62,514 nt of DNA from Actinomycetales bacterium. GTDB taxonomy: Bacteria; Actinomycetota; Actinomycetes; Actinomycetales; Actinomycetaceae. Under the pieces are notes generated by a model. That model was given only the letters and a program-made list of their open reading frames with translations. It searched no databases and was not told the DNA's origin. Location: the NCBI GenBank assembly GCA_015655375.1, contig JAATFD010000050.1:1-62514 (forward strand), written 5' to 3'. Shown here in pieces: positions 36,111 through 45,321 of this stretch (the first letter of the stretch is position 1; every line of letters begins with the position of its first letter). Position numbers and translations under genes: made by a program.

Positions 36111-37619
36111 GTGAACGTGGCAGCAGATCGCGCAGCGGCGGCAGGGGGCGAGTTCGTCCCCCAGGTACAGGCGGTTAACCCGTACTTGCCTGGCTCGGAA
36201 TATGTCCCGGACGCCGAACCCTATGTCTTTGACGGGAGGGTCTACGTCTATGGTTCCCATGATCGCTTCGGCGCGCCTATGTTCTGCCTCAATGACTACG
36301 TGTGTTGGTCGGCGGCGGTCGATGACCTCGGCACCTGGCGGTATGAGGGCGTGATCTACCGCCGACGGCAGGACCCCAAGAATCGCTTGGGTCTCCGGCT
36401 GTTGTTCGCTCCGGACGTGGCGCGTGGTGGAGATGGCCGCTTCTATCTGTACTATGCATTCGACTTCATGGGTGTCATGGGCGTTGCTGTTGCCGACTCT
36501 CCTGCAGGGCCATACAGATTTCTTGGACATGTGCAGCACCCGGATGGCACCTTATGGGGACGGCGAGTGGACGACTCGTTTCCATTTGACCCAGGCGTTC
36601 TGGTGGATGATGACGGCCGGGTCTATCTTTACTCCGGTTTCGCTACACCAATTCCGGCGATTCTTACCGGTGGACGGAAGTTGCGTTTCGAGGGCGGGTA
36701 CGTGTTGGAACTCGAACCCGACATGATCACGATTCGCGTCCCTGAGACCCTGCTGTTTCCCAAGGCGGGGCTTGGTTCTTTCCAGGGCCATGAGTTCTTC
36801 GAGGCCAGCTCAATTCGCAAGTACGACGGAAGCTACGTCTTCGTGTACTCCTCACGGGTGAACCACGAGCTGTGCTGGGCGGTGAGCGACAGCCCGACCG
36901 CGGGGTTCCGCTATGGTGGAACCCTCGTGAGCAATGGTGACATCGGGCTCTCGGGTCATCCGGACGAGACGCGCGCCACGAACTACACAGGCAACAACCA
37001 TGGCGGGCTGCTGCGCTTAGGCGACGACTTCTATATCTTTTATCATCGGCAGACCAACCGCAGTTCGTTCGCACGTCAAGCTTGTGCCGAGCAGCTCACT
37101 CAACGCGCGGACGGCGGTCTCGAACAGGCCGAGTTGACGAGCTGTGGGCTCAATGGTGGCCCGCTGCGTGGCACTGGCAAGTACGAGGCACGTATCGCGT
37201 GCAATCTGTGGTCGTCGGATGGAACTGCCCGTTACGACAGACGCGGAGTGCGTCGCCGCCTGATAACGCACCCCTACTTCACCCAGGATGAACGTGACGG
37301 AGCGGCTAACGCACGCCAATACGTTGCCAATGTGCGCGACGGGACGACTGTCGGATACAAGTATTTTGACCTGCACGGCCTGTCCAAGGTCTCAGTGACA
37401 GTCAGGGGTCGGGCATCTGGGCAGATCATCGTCTGTTCCGATCCGTCAGGAGAAACGGTGGTCGCCCGCATCGCCTGCATCGTCGACGGTCGAAGATGGA
37501 CGACGGCGAGCGCCTCTGCGCACGTGGCAGATGGCCCCACAGCGCTGTACTTCACCTACCGAGGTGTCGGTTCTGTCGATCTTCTTGAGTTCGAGCTCGC
37601 AGGACGGCGAGACGAGTGA
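36111..37619 (+). CDS. GH43-like five-bladed beta-propeller glycosidase with C-terminal carbohydrate-binding region
   Basis: The protein has 502 residues. GTG 36111 is preferred because AAGGAGAGG precedes it by eight bases; ATG 36060 is possible but has no ribosome site. The catalytic-type blades read DAEPYVFDGRVYVYGSHD (general base Asp early), LFAPDVARGGDGRFYLYYAF, FPFDPGVLVDDDGRVYLYSG and FFEASSIRKYDGSYVFVYS (Glu acid). Residues about 360-500 form a beta-rich CBM-like module. GH43 enzymes cleave arabinose, xylose or galactose residues. No signal peptide is visible, so either it is cytoplasmic or the start is misjudged. Confidence 0.83.
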   Translation: MNVAADRAAAAGGEFVPQVQAVNPYLPGSEYVPDAEPYVFDGRVYVYGSHDRFGAPMFCLNDYVCWSAAVDDLGTWRYEGVIYRRRQDPKNRLGLRLLFAPDVARGGDGRFYLYYAFDFMGVMGVAVADSPAGPYRFLGHVQHPDGTLWGRRVDDSFPFDPGVLVDDDGRVYLYSGFATPIPAILTGGRKLRFEGGYVLELEPDMITIRVPETLLFPKAGLGSFQGHEFFEASSIRKYDGSYVFVYSSRVNHELCWAVSDSPTAGFRYGGTLVSNGDIGLSGHPDETRATNYTGNNHGGLLRLGDDFYIFYHRQTNRSSFARQACAEQLTQRADGGLEQAELTSCGLNGGPLRGTGKYEARIACNLWSSDGTARYDRRGVRRRLITHPYFTQDERDGAANARQYVANVRDGTTVGYKYFDLHGLSKVSVTVRGRASGQIIVCSDPSGETVVARIACIVDGRRWTTASASAHVADGPTALYFTYRGVGSVDLLEFELAGRRDE

Positions 37620-38170
37620 TTGACGATGCCCCCGAGACTCGCAAAAGGCGAGGGTTTCTTCTGCGTGTTTTCCATTTTCGGAAGAAATATCCGGATGTCT
37701 ACGAGTTCATCATGTTCAACCTGCTCGCCAATATTGCGACCATCACGAATTTCGCGGTCCTATTTCTATGTAACAGGGTGTTGTTCGTTGACTGGGCTGA
37801 CGTGGATTTCGAGTGGGGTCCTTTCGATTATTCGGTGGCGAATGGAGGATTGGCTGGATTTCTTGCGTTCCTACTTGCCTATGGCTCGGCTCAGACGGTG
37901 AACTTCATCGTTCAACGGAATCTAGTCTTCCGGGCAGGGAACAGGTTGGCTCCGGCGATCGCGATATACATCCTTGCGGTTGTGGTTGTGTATTTCATTT
38001 GTCTGTACGTCCCAACTGTGATTGTTGCGCCATTGGCGAATATTGTGGGTCCTTTGGCGCCTTATGTCGCCAATATGCTGAACATTCTGATTCAGGTCGT
38101 CATCCTTTTCCCAACGATGAAGTTCGTTGTGATGCGCAAGCATAGTGAGATCTCTGATCGCGATGCATGA
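37616..38170 (+). CDS. GtrA-like four-helix membrane protein
   Basis: The protein has 184 residues with start GTG 37616 overlapping the previous stop. Four helices lie at about 31-55, 75-98, 112-136 and 149-170, and between helices two and three is TVNFIVQRNLVFRAGN, the GtrA loop pattern (N-F-x-x-x-R-x-x-x-F). GtrA proteins are thought to flip undecaprenyl-phosphate-linked sugars across the membrane. Its translational coupling to a GH43-like protein suggests a lipid-linked glycan path rather than nutrient scavenging. GC is low compared with the chromosome. Confidence 0.78.
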   Translation: MIDDAPETRKRRGFLLRVFHFRKKYPDVYEFIMFNLLANIATITNFAVLFLCNRVLFVDWADVDFEWGPFDYSVANGGLAGFLAFLLAYGSAQTVNFIVQRNLVFRAGNRLAPAIAIYILAVVVVYFICLYVPTVIVAPLANIVGPLAPYVANMLNILIQVVILFPTMKFVVMRKHSEISDRDA

Positions 38171-38277
38171 GTGTCATGCAAAAACCGAGAATCCAGCGGC
38201 TACCGAGCTGCTTTTGATTCGAAGAACGGTACCACCGAAATAATGATCCGGACTCATACAAAGGAGTATCGAGAACT

Positions 38278-41200
38278 ATGAAGTACGGTGAAAGAATCTT
38301 TCGCAGAGCGGTGATCGGCCTTGCGATGGCGTTTGTGGCGATGCTCGGTGCTGGGTTCCTCGTAGGGGTCGACGCGGTGTCTTCCCAAGCATCACCCGCT
38401 CAGCCTCAGGCCTCAACGGCGACAGTCGAGGCGACGAGCGAGGAGCCCTCGAGCGACTCCACCGAGGAGTCGGGAGAATCAGGCGGCGGAGTCGACTTGT
38501 CTCGTTTCGGCCAGCCGGATACGTCTGAGCTGTCCTCGACGCTGACCGACGATACGCAGAGCTCGGCCGATCAGTTCGTGCTGTATGCGCGGATTAGTGT
38601 GAGCATCTTCGGGGTGGTCGTCCTGGTGATCGCCGGTTTGTTTGTGGTGCGTGTACGGCGCCATCGCATGAAGGGAGTAGTTCCTGCGCGGCGCAGGACC
38701 TTCAACATCGCGGTGGGCGCCATTTCGGTCTTGCTCGTGGCCACGATCGTCGCGGTCAACGTCTTAGCCAACTACTACACCGGGTCGCTGGACAACGTCT
38801 TCACCACGAGCCAGAAGGGCGATGCGAGCGTTACCACTACGGAGGCTGACGGGAAGGACCTGTCTGCGACCATCGCGGAGGAGGGCATGGTCCTGCTGCG
38901 CAACGACGGTGATGTACTGCCTTTGGACGCCTCCACGGGGACCCCGAAGGTCAACCTGCTCGGGTACTACGGGTACAACCCGATCTACTCGGGTTCCGGC
39001 TCGAGCAGTGTCTCCGCCTCCGATTCGGTCGACATTCTGTCCTCGCTCGAGTCGGCGGGGATAGAGGTCAACAACGCGCCGGTCGACGAGGGCATCTATG
39101 ACGTCCAGTCGGCAGAGGACAAAGGCGTTGGATTCAGCTCGGCGAGTTTCTCCATCAACGAGGTCCCGGTGGACTCTTATCAGGGCGCTGCGTCTTTCGA
39201 CAGCATGAAAGAGTACTCGGACACCGCAATCGTGGTGCTCGGCCGGACCGGCGGCGAAGGCACCGACCTGACCGACTACGGCGTTGTCGATGGAACTGAT
39301 TACTTGCAGCTCAGCACTAACGAGCGGGATCTGCTCCAGAAGGCCAGTGAAACGTTCGACAACCTCGTCGTTGTCATCAACAGCGCGAACGCGATGGAGC
39401 TCGGCTTCCTCGACGACTATGGCGTCGATGCTGCGATCTGGGCCGGTTTGCCCGGTCCGTACGGCTTTGCCGCGCTGGGCGAGATCCTCACCGGTGCCGT
39501 GAACCCGTCCGCCAAGTTGCCAGACACCTGGGTGTACGACAACGACAGCGCTCCGGCGAACGAAAACTACGGCGACCAGCCGGCCACGAACGCCTCCTCG
39601 AGCAACTATGTCGACTATGTCGAAGGCATCTACGTCGGCTATAAGTGGTACGAGACGGCCTATGCCGAAGACGCTGTCGTCACCACCACGTCGACGAGCG
39701 AAACCTTCGACTATGGGAACGACTACGACTCGATCGTCGCCTACCCTTTCGGCTACGGGCTGTCGTACACGACGTTCGAGCGAACGATCACCGGCGGCCT
39801 GGCCGAGGGCGACAGCCTCGACCCGACCGGCACATACAGTGTTGACGTGCAGGTGAGAAACACCGGCGACGTCGCAGGCAAGGACGTCGTCGAGTTGTAC
39901 GTCACGGTCCCGTACACGCAGTACGACCAGACCAACGGCGTCGAGAAGGCGGCGGTGTCGCTGGTGGGCTATGCCAAGACCAATCAGCTGGAACCGGGCG
40001 AGTCCCAGACGGTTTCCGTCGACGTGAACATGGAAGACCTTGCGTCCTACGACACCAACTACGACAACGGCGACGGGACCACCGGCTCGTACCTACTTGA
40101 CGACGGGGATTACGCGTTCTCCATCCGCAGCGACGCGCACACCGTGGACGACACGGTCACCGCGCAGCTCTCCGAGCAGCATCTCTTCTCCGGCGCCGAC
40201 AAGAGGTCGACGGACGACCAAGCGGCGTACAACCAGTTCTCTGACGTCGCGCGTGGCACGTACCTGTCACGCCAGGATGGCTTCGCCAACTACGACTCTG
40301 CCATGGCGTCGGTGAGCGACAGCGTGGAGTCCACCGCGTTCGAGGACGATCCCAGCGCCTACGACCCCGCGTACGACGAGGCCGTGACGCAGGACTACAC
40401 CGAGGGTGAGGACTATGCCGTCGACGGCGACCTCACTCTGGACGACCTGGTCGGCGCATCGTACGACGACGAACGATGGACCGAGCTGGTCTCCCAGCTC
40501 ACGTTGGAGGAACTGCAGTCGCTGGTGACCGATGCGACCTACACGTCGCCGGCGCTGGAGTCGATCGGCACCGTCCGGACGATGGACTCCGACGGTGCGC
40601 TTGGCATCTCCAGCATGTACAACTCGGACATCAACGGTGTGGGCTACCCTTGTATCCCGCTGCTGGCTGCGACCTTCAACGTGGATCTGGCCAACGAGTT
40701 CGGCAGTGAGGTGGCCGACCAGGCGCACAACCTCGGCATCACGGGGTGGTATGCGCCAGCGATCGACACGCACCGCTCGGCATACTCCGGCAGGAACTTC
40801 GAGTACTACTCGGAGGATGCGTACCTCGCCGGCGCGATGGCGTCGTCGGAGGTCTCTGGGGCGCGTGAGAAGGGCTTGATCGTCTACATCAAGCACTTCG
40901 CGCTCAACGACCAGGAGACCAACCGAGGCTCAAACCTGCACACGTACAGCAACGAGCAGGCGATTCGGGAGATCTACCTCAAGCCGTTCGAGGCAGCGGT
41001 CAAGGACGGCGGTGCGACAGCGGTCATGTCGTCCATGAACTTTATCGGCGACACTTACGTCCCGACGAGCGAGGCCTTGCTGACCGAGGTGCTCCGCAAC
41101 GAGTGGGGATTCCGTGGGAAGACGCTGACGGACATGACTTCCGGCGAGACGACTGAGTCGATCGACGCGGCGCTGCGTGCCGGGACGGACGCGTGGCTGA

Positions 41201-41442
41201 CGACCGAGCCGTTGACCGTGAGTGCCGACACCGATGCTGACATCTACTATTTGCAGCGGACAGCGCACAACATCCTCTATGAGGAGGCGAACGCGACGAC
41301 GATCGCGTCTGAGGTGGCTGACTGGAAGCTGTACGTCTACATCGTCAGCGCCGAACTTACAGTTCTGCTAGTGATCTGCAGTGCGGCGTTGGTGCTGAGA
41401 AACCGAGGATTCTCACAGGGGAAGGCTCCTCTCGCCGAATAG
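38278..41442 (+). CDS. Membrane-anchored, circularly permuted glycoside hydrolase family 3
   Basis: The protein has 1,054 residues. Membrane helices at about 11-33, 102-125 and 142-165 and a fourth at the C-terminus (about 1020-1042) hold the enzyme to the cell surface. The order of catalytic parts is inverted compared with classical GH3. The alpha/beta sandwich comes first (VVLGRTGGEGTDLTDYG, about 320-345), then an FnIII-like domain, then the TIM barrel with GRNFEYYSEDAYLAG, IKHFALNDQETN and the nucleophile segment RGKTLTDMTSG, where the usual Ser-Asp-Trp is Thr-Asp-Met. The class is beta-glucosidase or beta-N-acetylhexosaminidase; the substrate is unknown. ATG 38278 has AAAGGAG. Confidence 0.85.
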   Translation: MKYGERIFRRAVIGLAMAFVAMLGAGFLVGVDAVSSQASPAQPQASTATVEATSEEPSSDSTEESGESGGGVDLSRFGQPDTSELSSTLTDDTQSSADQFVLYARISVSIFGVVVLVIAGLFVVRVRRHRMKGVVPARRRTFNIAVGAISVLLVATIVAVNVLANYYTGSLDNVFTTSQKGDASVTTTEADGKDLSATIAEEGMVLLRNDGDVLPLDASTGTPKVNLLGYYGYNPIYSGSGSSSVSASDSVDILSSLESAGIEVNNAPVDEGIYDVQSAEDKGVGFSSASFSINEVPVDSYQGAASFDSMKEYSDTAIVVLGRTGGEGTDLTDYGVVDGTDYLQLSTNERDLLQKASETFDNLVVVINSANAMELGFLDDYGVDAAIWAGLPGPYGFAALGEILTGAVNPSAKLPDTWVYDNDSAPANENYGDQPATNASSSNYVDYVEGIYVGYKWYETAYAEDAVVTTTSTSETFDYGNDYDSIVAYPFGYGLSYTTFERTITGGLAEGDSLDPTGTYSVDVQVRNTGDVAGKDVVELYVTVPYTQYDQTNGVEKAAVSLVGYAKTNQLEPGESQTVSVDVNMEDLASYDTNYDNGDGTTGSYLLDDGDYAFSIRSDAHTVDDTVTAQLSEQHLFSGADKRSTDDQAAYNQFSDVARGTYLSRQDGFANYDSAMASVSDSVESTAFEDDPSAYDPAYDEAVTQDYTEGEDYAVDGDLTLDDLVGASYDDERWTELVSQLTLEELQSLVTDATYTSPALESIGTVRTMDSDGALGISSMYNSDINGVGYPCIPLLAATFNVDLANEFGSEVADQAHNLGITGWYAPAIDTHRSAYSGRNFEYYSEDAYLAGAMASSEVSGAREKGLIVYIKHFALNDQETNRGSNLHTYSNEQAIREIYLKPFEAAVKDGGATAVMSSMNFIGDTYVPTSEALLTEVLRNEWGFRGKTLTDMTSGETTESIDAALRAGTDAWLTTEPLTVSADTDADIYYLQRTAHNILYEEANATTIASEVADWKLYVYIVSAELTVLLVICSAALVLRNRGFSQGKAPLAE

Positions 41443-41778
41443 CGAAACGGAAGGCCATCGAAAGGCAAGGTGTGCCCGGGTGCGTGTGGGTTCTCCCCTC
41501 AAGGAAAACTCACACGCACCTACGTCTGTGAGGTCGCCTGCGAGGCTCCTGTCATCGGTGGATCAATGGGGACTTTCATCGGCATCGTGTTCGACGTCGG
41601 CATGGCCGAGTTGCACGAGCGCTGCTCAAGGGGCACTCAAGGTGCTTGGGTGGATTTCAATTGGTCCATGACCACATGTGAGGAGATCGTTCGTGCAAGC
41701 TGGTCGACCGGGCCGCACGGTGATGTTCATCGTTGATGATTCGGGTCTGGCGCCTTGGTTGGACGCGCCCGAACTGGG
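41443..41778. other. 336-base gap after the glycosidase operon
   Basis: There is a hairpin at 41479-41520 (described separately) and otherwise no gene or repeat that I can support. Confidence 0.4.
41479..41520 (+). terminator. Hairpin terminator of the GH43-gtrA-GH3 operon
   Basis: GGTGCGTGTG (41479-41488) pairs perfectly with CACACGCACC (41511-41520) around a 22-base loop, 37 bases after the GH3 stop. No T-run follows. Confidence 0.6.
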
Positions 41779-42090
41779 TCAGGAGTTCAGTTGGTCGATC
41801 TGGGCGTTGACGCGCTCGACCTTGCCGGTCATCTCACCGGTGTGGCCCGGGCGGAGGTCGGCCTTGAGCACCAGGGAGACGCGGGGGCTGACCTCGCCGA
41901 CGGCCTCACAGGCCGCCTTGATCACCGGCATGACCTCGTCCCAGTCGCCCTCGACGGTGGTGAACATCGATGAGGTCTCGTTGGGCAGACCGGACTTGCG
42001 GATGACGTCGACGGCCCGGGCGACGATGTCGGCCATTGAGCCGTCTTCGTGCGGAGTCGTGGCGGGGGAGATCGAGAAAGAGAAGAGCAT
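41779..42090 (-). CDS. Thiamine-binding (MTH1187/YkoF) family protein
   Basis: The protein has 103 residues. FSFSISPATTPHEDGSM, VARAVDVIRKSGL and SSMFTTVEGDWDEVMPVIKAA are the single-domain YkoF/MTH1187 pattern, an alpha-beta sandwich that binds thiamine or its precursors. Relatives with thiamine transporters have been linked to thiamine-salvage sensing, but no transporter is nearby. It is downstream of the 43029 membrane gene on the same strand yet has its own -10 box. Confidence 0.8.
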   Translation of the reverse strand: MLFSFSISPATTPHEDGSMADIVARAVDVIRKSGLPNETSSMFTTVEGDWDEVMPVIKAACEAVGEVSPRVSLVLKADLRPGHTGEMTGKVERVNAQIDQLNS

Positions 42091-42096
42091 GTTCCC

Positions 42097-42102
42097 ACCC
42101 TA
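42097..42102 (-). promoter_or_regulatory. -10 box for leaderless start at ATG 42090
   Basis: TAGGGT then GGGAAC then ATG on the minus strand. Confidence 0.55.
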
Positions 42103-42153
42103 TTCGCCCTCGCTCCCGGACGACAGGGGCGGTCGCTGCGGTCCGATCCTCAA

Positions 42154-43029
42154 TCAGCGGTGACGGTCGGATGCGACCGACACCCAGACGAACATCCCTA
42201 GGGCGACGACGGCCAGAAAGAACAATGCCGTCGTCAGCCAGCCCATCCTCAGGGCGTAGCTGCGGAACAGGGCCCAGGCTCCCAGAACGATCGCGGTCGT
42301 CAGGTAGTACCACCGGCCGCTGCGGAATGGATCGGTGGTCGTCGAGGGACGGTCGCGCAACGAGGCTGCATATTCCTCGGGTGCGCCGAAGTGTTCGGTG
42401 GGAGTCAGTTGCTCGGTGCCTTGGGTGCGGTGCGACTGGGCATGATCGAATTCTGCCCGGGCTCGACGCATCTGCTCATGGGCTTGATCGGCCGTCCAGA
42501 AATGGACGGCCTGCAGAATCCGACTGGTGCGGGTGAACCAGTCGTCGGGGTCCGACTCGGCGCAGTGAAGGACGTCGGACTGGCGTGACAGGCCGATGAC
42601 GCCAGCGACAATCCCGGCAATGAGCATGGCGGCGCGGGGAAAGGGAACCGCGAGGCTCGGCGGCAGGGAACCCTCGATCAGATTGAGCCCGATCATGAGC
42701 GCGGCGAGGACCAGAAGCGTCCCGATCGCCCATCCCCAGATCGCGTGCCACCGCCCCGACAGGTAGGCCAGCATCCCGCCCTGGAGCCCGACCAGGAGGA
42801 CGACGAACGCCGTCCCGAACGCGAGGGGACGGGTGGGAATGTGTGCGAATCCGAACGGGAACCACGCGCCGCTCGACAGGATCGACAGCACGATGAGGAC
42901 TGCTCCGACACTGACGAGCTCGGTCTTGATGACATCCCATCGCCGACGGGGATTGGCGATCGAATCGGGCGCGGCCGTGCTCTCACCAGGATCCTGCGGG
43001 TTCGCAGGGGGTGTGCTCGGATGCGTCAT
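42154..43029 (-). CDS. Polytopic membrane protein, unknown function
   Basis: The protein has 291 residues. The N-terminus is Pro/Ser-rich. Helices lie at about 35-55, 66-90, 92-115 and 130-150, then a charged cytoplasmic stretch of roughly 75 residues (SRQSDVLHCAESDPDDWFTR to SLRDRPSTTTD), then two further helices near the end. No recognised domain is present. The leaderless-type promoter supports this start. Confidence 0.7.
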   Translation of the reverse strand: MTHPSTPPANPQDPGESTAAPDSIANPRRRWDVIKTELVSVGAVLIVLSILSSGAWFPFGFAHIPTRPLAFGTAFVVLLVGLQGGMLAYLSGRWHAIWGWAIGTLLVLAALMIGLNLIEGSLPPSLAVPFPRAAMLIAGIVAGVIGLSRQSDVLHCAESDPDDWFTRTSRILQAVHFWTADQAHEQMRRARAEFDHAQSHRTQGTEQLTPTEHFGAPEEYAASLRDRPSTTTDPFRSGRWYYLTTAIVLGAWALFRSYALRMGWLTTALFFLAVVALGMFVWVSVASDRHR

Positions 43030-43035
43030 GGAGTC

Positions 43036-43041
43036 AGTCTA
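43036..43041 (-). promoter_or_regulatory. -10 box for leaderless start at ATG 43029
   Basis: TAGACT then GACTCC then ATG on the minus strand. Confidence 0.55.
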
Positions 43042-43169
43042 GGTGGCGCGGGGCACACCCTCACGCGCATGAGGCGACAGCGGGCGTGTGATCAGCTGAC
43101 GCTACGTCCGGCGGGGGCAGCGCCGAGCATGTGACCATGGGCCCGTTCGGTCCGATGGTCGGAGGCCCC

Positions 43170-43592
43170 ATGACCGTGATCCAGCCCTTGCTCGAGTCGG
43201 ATGCCGACGTGGTTGCGGATCTGTGGCGTGAGTGCGGACTCGTCCGACCCTGGAACGATCCGAACTCTGATTTCCTGCGTGCGCTCGCCAGTGCGTCCTC
43301 GACGGTGCTCGGCGCCCACGAGGGCGACCCCGTCATTGCCACTGTGATGGTCGGCGACGATGGGCATCGCGGATGGGTCTACTACGTCGCCGTCGACCCC
43401 GGTCACCAGGGGCGCGGGATCGGTCATGACCTCATGACCGCGGCCGAACACTGGCTGACCGATCGGGGATTGTCCAAGGCGATGCTGATGGTGCGCGACA
43501 CGAACACCGCCGTCGTCGGCTTCTACGAAGGACAGGGCTATTCGCCCTCGGCCACGCGGGTCTACGAGCGCTGGCTCGACGGACGTCGCTGA
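43170..43592 (+). CDS. GNAT acetyltransferase, YpeA-like
   Basis: The protein has 140 residues. ATG 43170 is chosen because GGAGG lies just before it and the product then matches the roughly 141-residue YpeA length; GTG 43131 would add 13 residues. The acetyl-CoA-binding segment VDPGHQGRGIGHDLM (Q/R-x-x-G-x-G/A motif) and FYEGQGYSP at the end identify the family. Substrate unknown. It is convergent with upp. Confidence 0.88.
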   Translation: MTVIQPLLESDADVVADLWRECGLVRPWNDPNSDFLRALASASSTVLGAHEGDPVIATVMVGDDGHRGWVYYVAVDPGHQGRGIGHDLMTAAEHWLTDRGLSKAMLMVRDTNTAVVGFYEGQGYSPSATRVYERWLDGRR

Positions 43593-43623
43593 CGAGAACG
43601 CGTTCCCTCGGCCGTCCCTTTCC

Positions 43624-44262
43624 TTAGTCGACGATGCCGTAGAGGCGGTCGCCGGCGTCTCCCAATCCAGGAACGATGTAGCCGTGATCGTTGAGGTGAT
43701 CGTCGACGGCGGCGACGACGACGGAGACATCGGCGCGGTCTCCCACTGCTTTCTCGACTTCGGCCAGACCTTCGGGAGCGGCTACCAGACACACGCAGGT
43801 GACGTCGCGGGCACCCGACTCCAACAGGTAGTCGATCGCGGCGACCATCGTGCCGCCGGTGGCGAGCATCGGATCGAGGATGAAGCACTGGCGCCCGGAG
43901 AGGTCCTCGGGCAGACGATTCGCGTAGGTCTCGACCTGCAGGGTGTCCTCGTCGCGCTTCATCCCGAGGAAGCCGACCTCGGCGGTGGGCAAGAGGCGGG
44001 TCATGCCCTCGAGCATGCCGAGGCCGGCGCGCAGGACCGGGACGACGATGGGTTGGGGCTTGCCCATCTTGCGTCCCACGGTGGGGGCGACCGGTGTGTT
44101 GATCGCGACATCGGTGACGACGACGTGACGGGTCGCCTCGTAGGCGAGGAGCGTGACGAGTTCATCGACGAGCTGACGGAAGGTCGCGGATGGCGTATGG
44201 CGGTCGCGCAGGATCGTCAGCTTGTGGGCGATGAGCGGGTGGTCGGCAACGTGGAGGCGCAT
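43624..44262 (-). CDS. upp: Uracil phosphoribosyltransferase
   Basis: The protein has 212 residues. [16 protein letters not shown] and the PRPP loop [18 protein letters not shown] are diagnostic. The C-terminal uracil-binding segment [15 protein letters not shown] is intact. It converts uracil and PRPP to UMP in pyrimidine salvage. A functional partner may be the NCS2 permease at 20.6 kb. It diverges from the tRNA deaminase gene by only 81 bases, and both have leaderless-type promoters. Confidence 0.96.
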   Translation of the reverse strand: MRLHVADHPLIAHKLTILRDRHTPSATFRQLVDELVTLLAYEATRHVVVTDVAINTPVAPTVGRKMGKPQPIVVPVLRAGLGMLEGMTRLLPTAEVGFLGMKRDEDTLQVETYANRLPEDLSGRQCFILDPMLATGGTMVAAIDYLLESGARDVTCVCLVAAPEGLAEVEKAVGDRADVSVVVAAVDDHLNDHGYIVPGLGDAGDRLYGIVD

Positions 44263-44268
44263 GGGGCA

Positions 44269-44274
44269 AGGGTA
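44269..44274 (-). promoter_or_regulatory. -10 box for leaderless start of upp
   Basis: TACCCT then TGCCCC then ATG 44262 on the minus strand. No ribosome site is seen. Confidence 0.55.
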
Positions 44275-44331
44275 GCGCGGCAGGGACCACCTTCTGGGCG
44301 ACCGACTCGACTGAATCCGGTCTGTCCACGG

Positions 44332-44337
44332 TAGGCT
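44332..44337 (+). promoter_or_regulatory. -10 box for leaderless start at GTG 44344
   Basis: TAGGCT then GACCCC then GTG. It decides GTG 44344 over the in-frame ATG 44353. Confidence 0.55.
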
Positions 44338-44343
44338 GACCCC

Positions 44344-45243
44344 GTGGTGTCGATGGACCGGCTGCGCGCGGCGATGGGGCGGGCCCTCTTCCTTGCGGAT
44401 CGTGCAAGGTCGGGTGGGGACGTCCCGGTCGGCGCTGTCGTCGTCGACTCCCGTGGCACGGTCATCGGCAATGGATGGAACACGCGCGAGGTCGACCATG
44501 ACCCCTGCGCGCATGCCGAGGTCAATGCGATGCGCGAGGCTGGGCGTCGACTCGGCCGATGGAACCTCGTGGGCTGCACGCTGGTCGTCACTCTGGAGCC
44601 CTGCACGATGTGCGCCGGGGCGATTGTCCAGGCGCGGCTCGACCGCGTCGTCTTCGGCGCATGGGACCCCAAGGCGGGTGCGGCGGGATCGGTGCGCGAT
44701 GTCCTGCGTGACTCCCGGCTCAACCACCAGGTCGAGGTGATCGGCGGCCTCCTCGAGGAGGAGGCGACGATTCAGCTGCGCTCGTTCTTTTCGGAGAAGC
44801 GGGGAAACGGGAGCAGGCTTGTCCCGGCATCAGGACCGGCGACCGATCCGATCAAATCGACCGTCGCGTCACGGCGACGCCCCTGGGAATCATCGGCGCA
44901 GACGCAAACAGATGGTTCGTCGTCGCGTTCGTCCATCGTGGTTGCCGATGCTCCGGTCGCAGCGCCCAGGCTGCCGACGGCCCTGACTCGGCGGTCCTTC
45001 GTGGAGACTGAGCGCGAGGACCGAGTCATCGCCGACAGCCCGCTGTTCAGGAGGACCGCGGTCTCCCATGACTCGGCGGTGTCTCCGATCGTCAAGGTGA
45101 TCCCGACTGCGTCGGCAGTGCCGGTCCCGCCCGTGAAACCGTCTTCTCCCGCGCCTGGCCCCTCCGTGCCATACGCCGACGAGGACGCCATGACCTCGCA
45201 GATCCGTGTGCGTCACCACGGGCGCACCGCCCACCGGCACTGA
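44344..45243 (+). CDS. tadA: tRNA-specific adenosine deaminase with long disordered C-terminal tail
   Basis: The protein has 299 residues, about twice the normal 150-170. Residues 1-158 are a complete deaminase domain: HAEVNAM (His57, Glu59) and LEPCTMC (Cys87, Cys90) bind zinc, and the domain ends SFFSEKR. It converts A34 to inosine in tRNA-Arg(ACG). The remaining 140 residues are Ser/Pro/Val/Arg-rich and low complexity with no recognisable fold. They stay in frame with ordinary codon use, so the tail is probably translated. No stop exists at the usual end of the domain. Confidence 0.9.
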   Translation: MVSMDRLRAAMGRALFLADRARSGGDVPVGAVVVDSRGTVIGNGWNTREVDHDPCAHAEVNAMREAGRRLGRWNLVGCTLVVTLEPCTMCAGAIVQARLDRVVFGAWDPKAGAAGSVRDVLRDSRLNHQVEVIGGLLEEEATIQLRSFFSEKRGNGSRLVPASGPATDPIKSTVASRRRPWESSAQTQTDGSSSRSSIVVADAPVAAPRLPTALTRRSFVETEREDRVIADSPLFRRTAVSHDSAVSPIVKVIPTASAVPVPPVKPSSPAPGPSVPYADEDAMTSQIRVRHHGRTAHRH

Positions 45244-45321
45244 GGCGTCCGTTGTGTCGCTGACCGCGAGAGCGGGGCTTCGGCGCGAATTGGTGGAGGC
45301 GGCGACGAGAAGATCTCGCAA

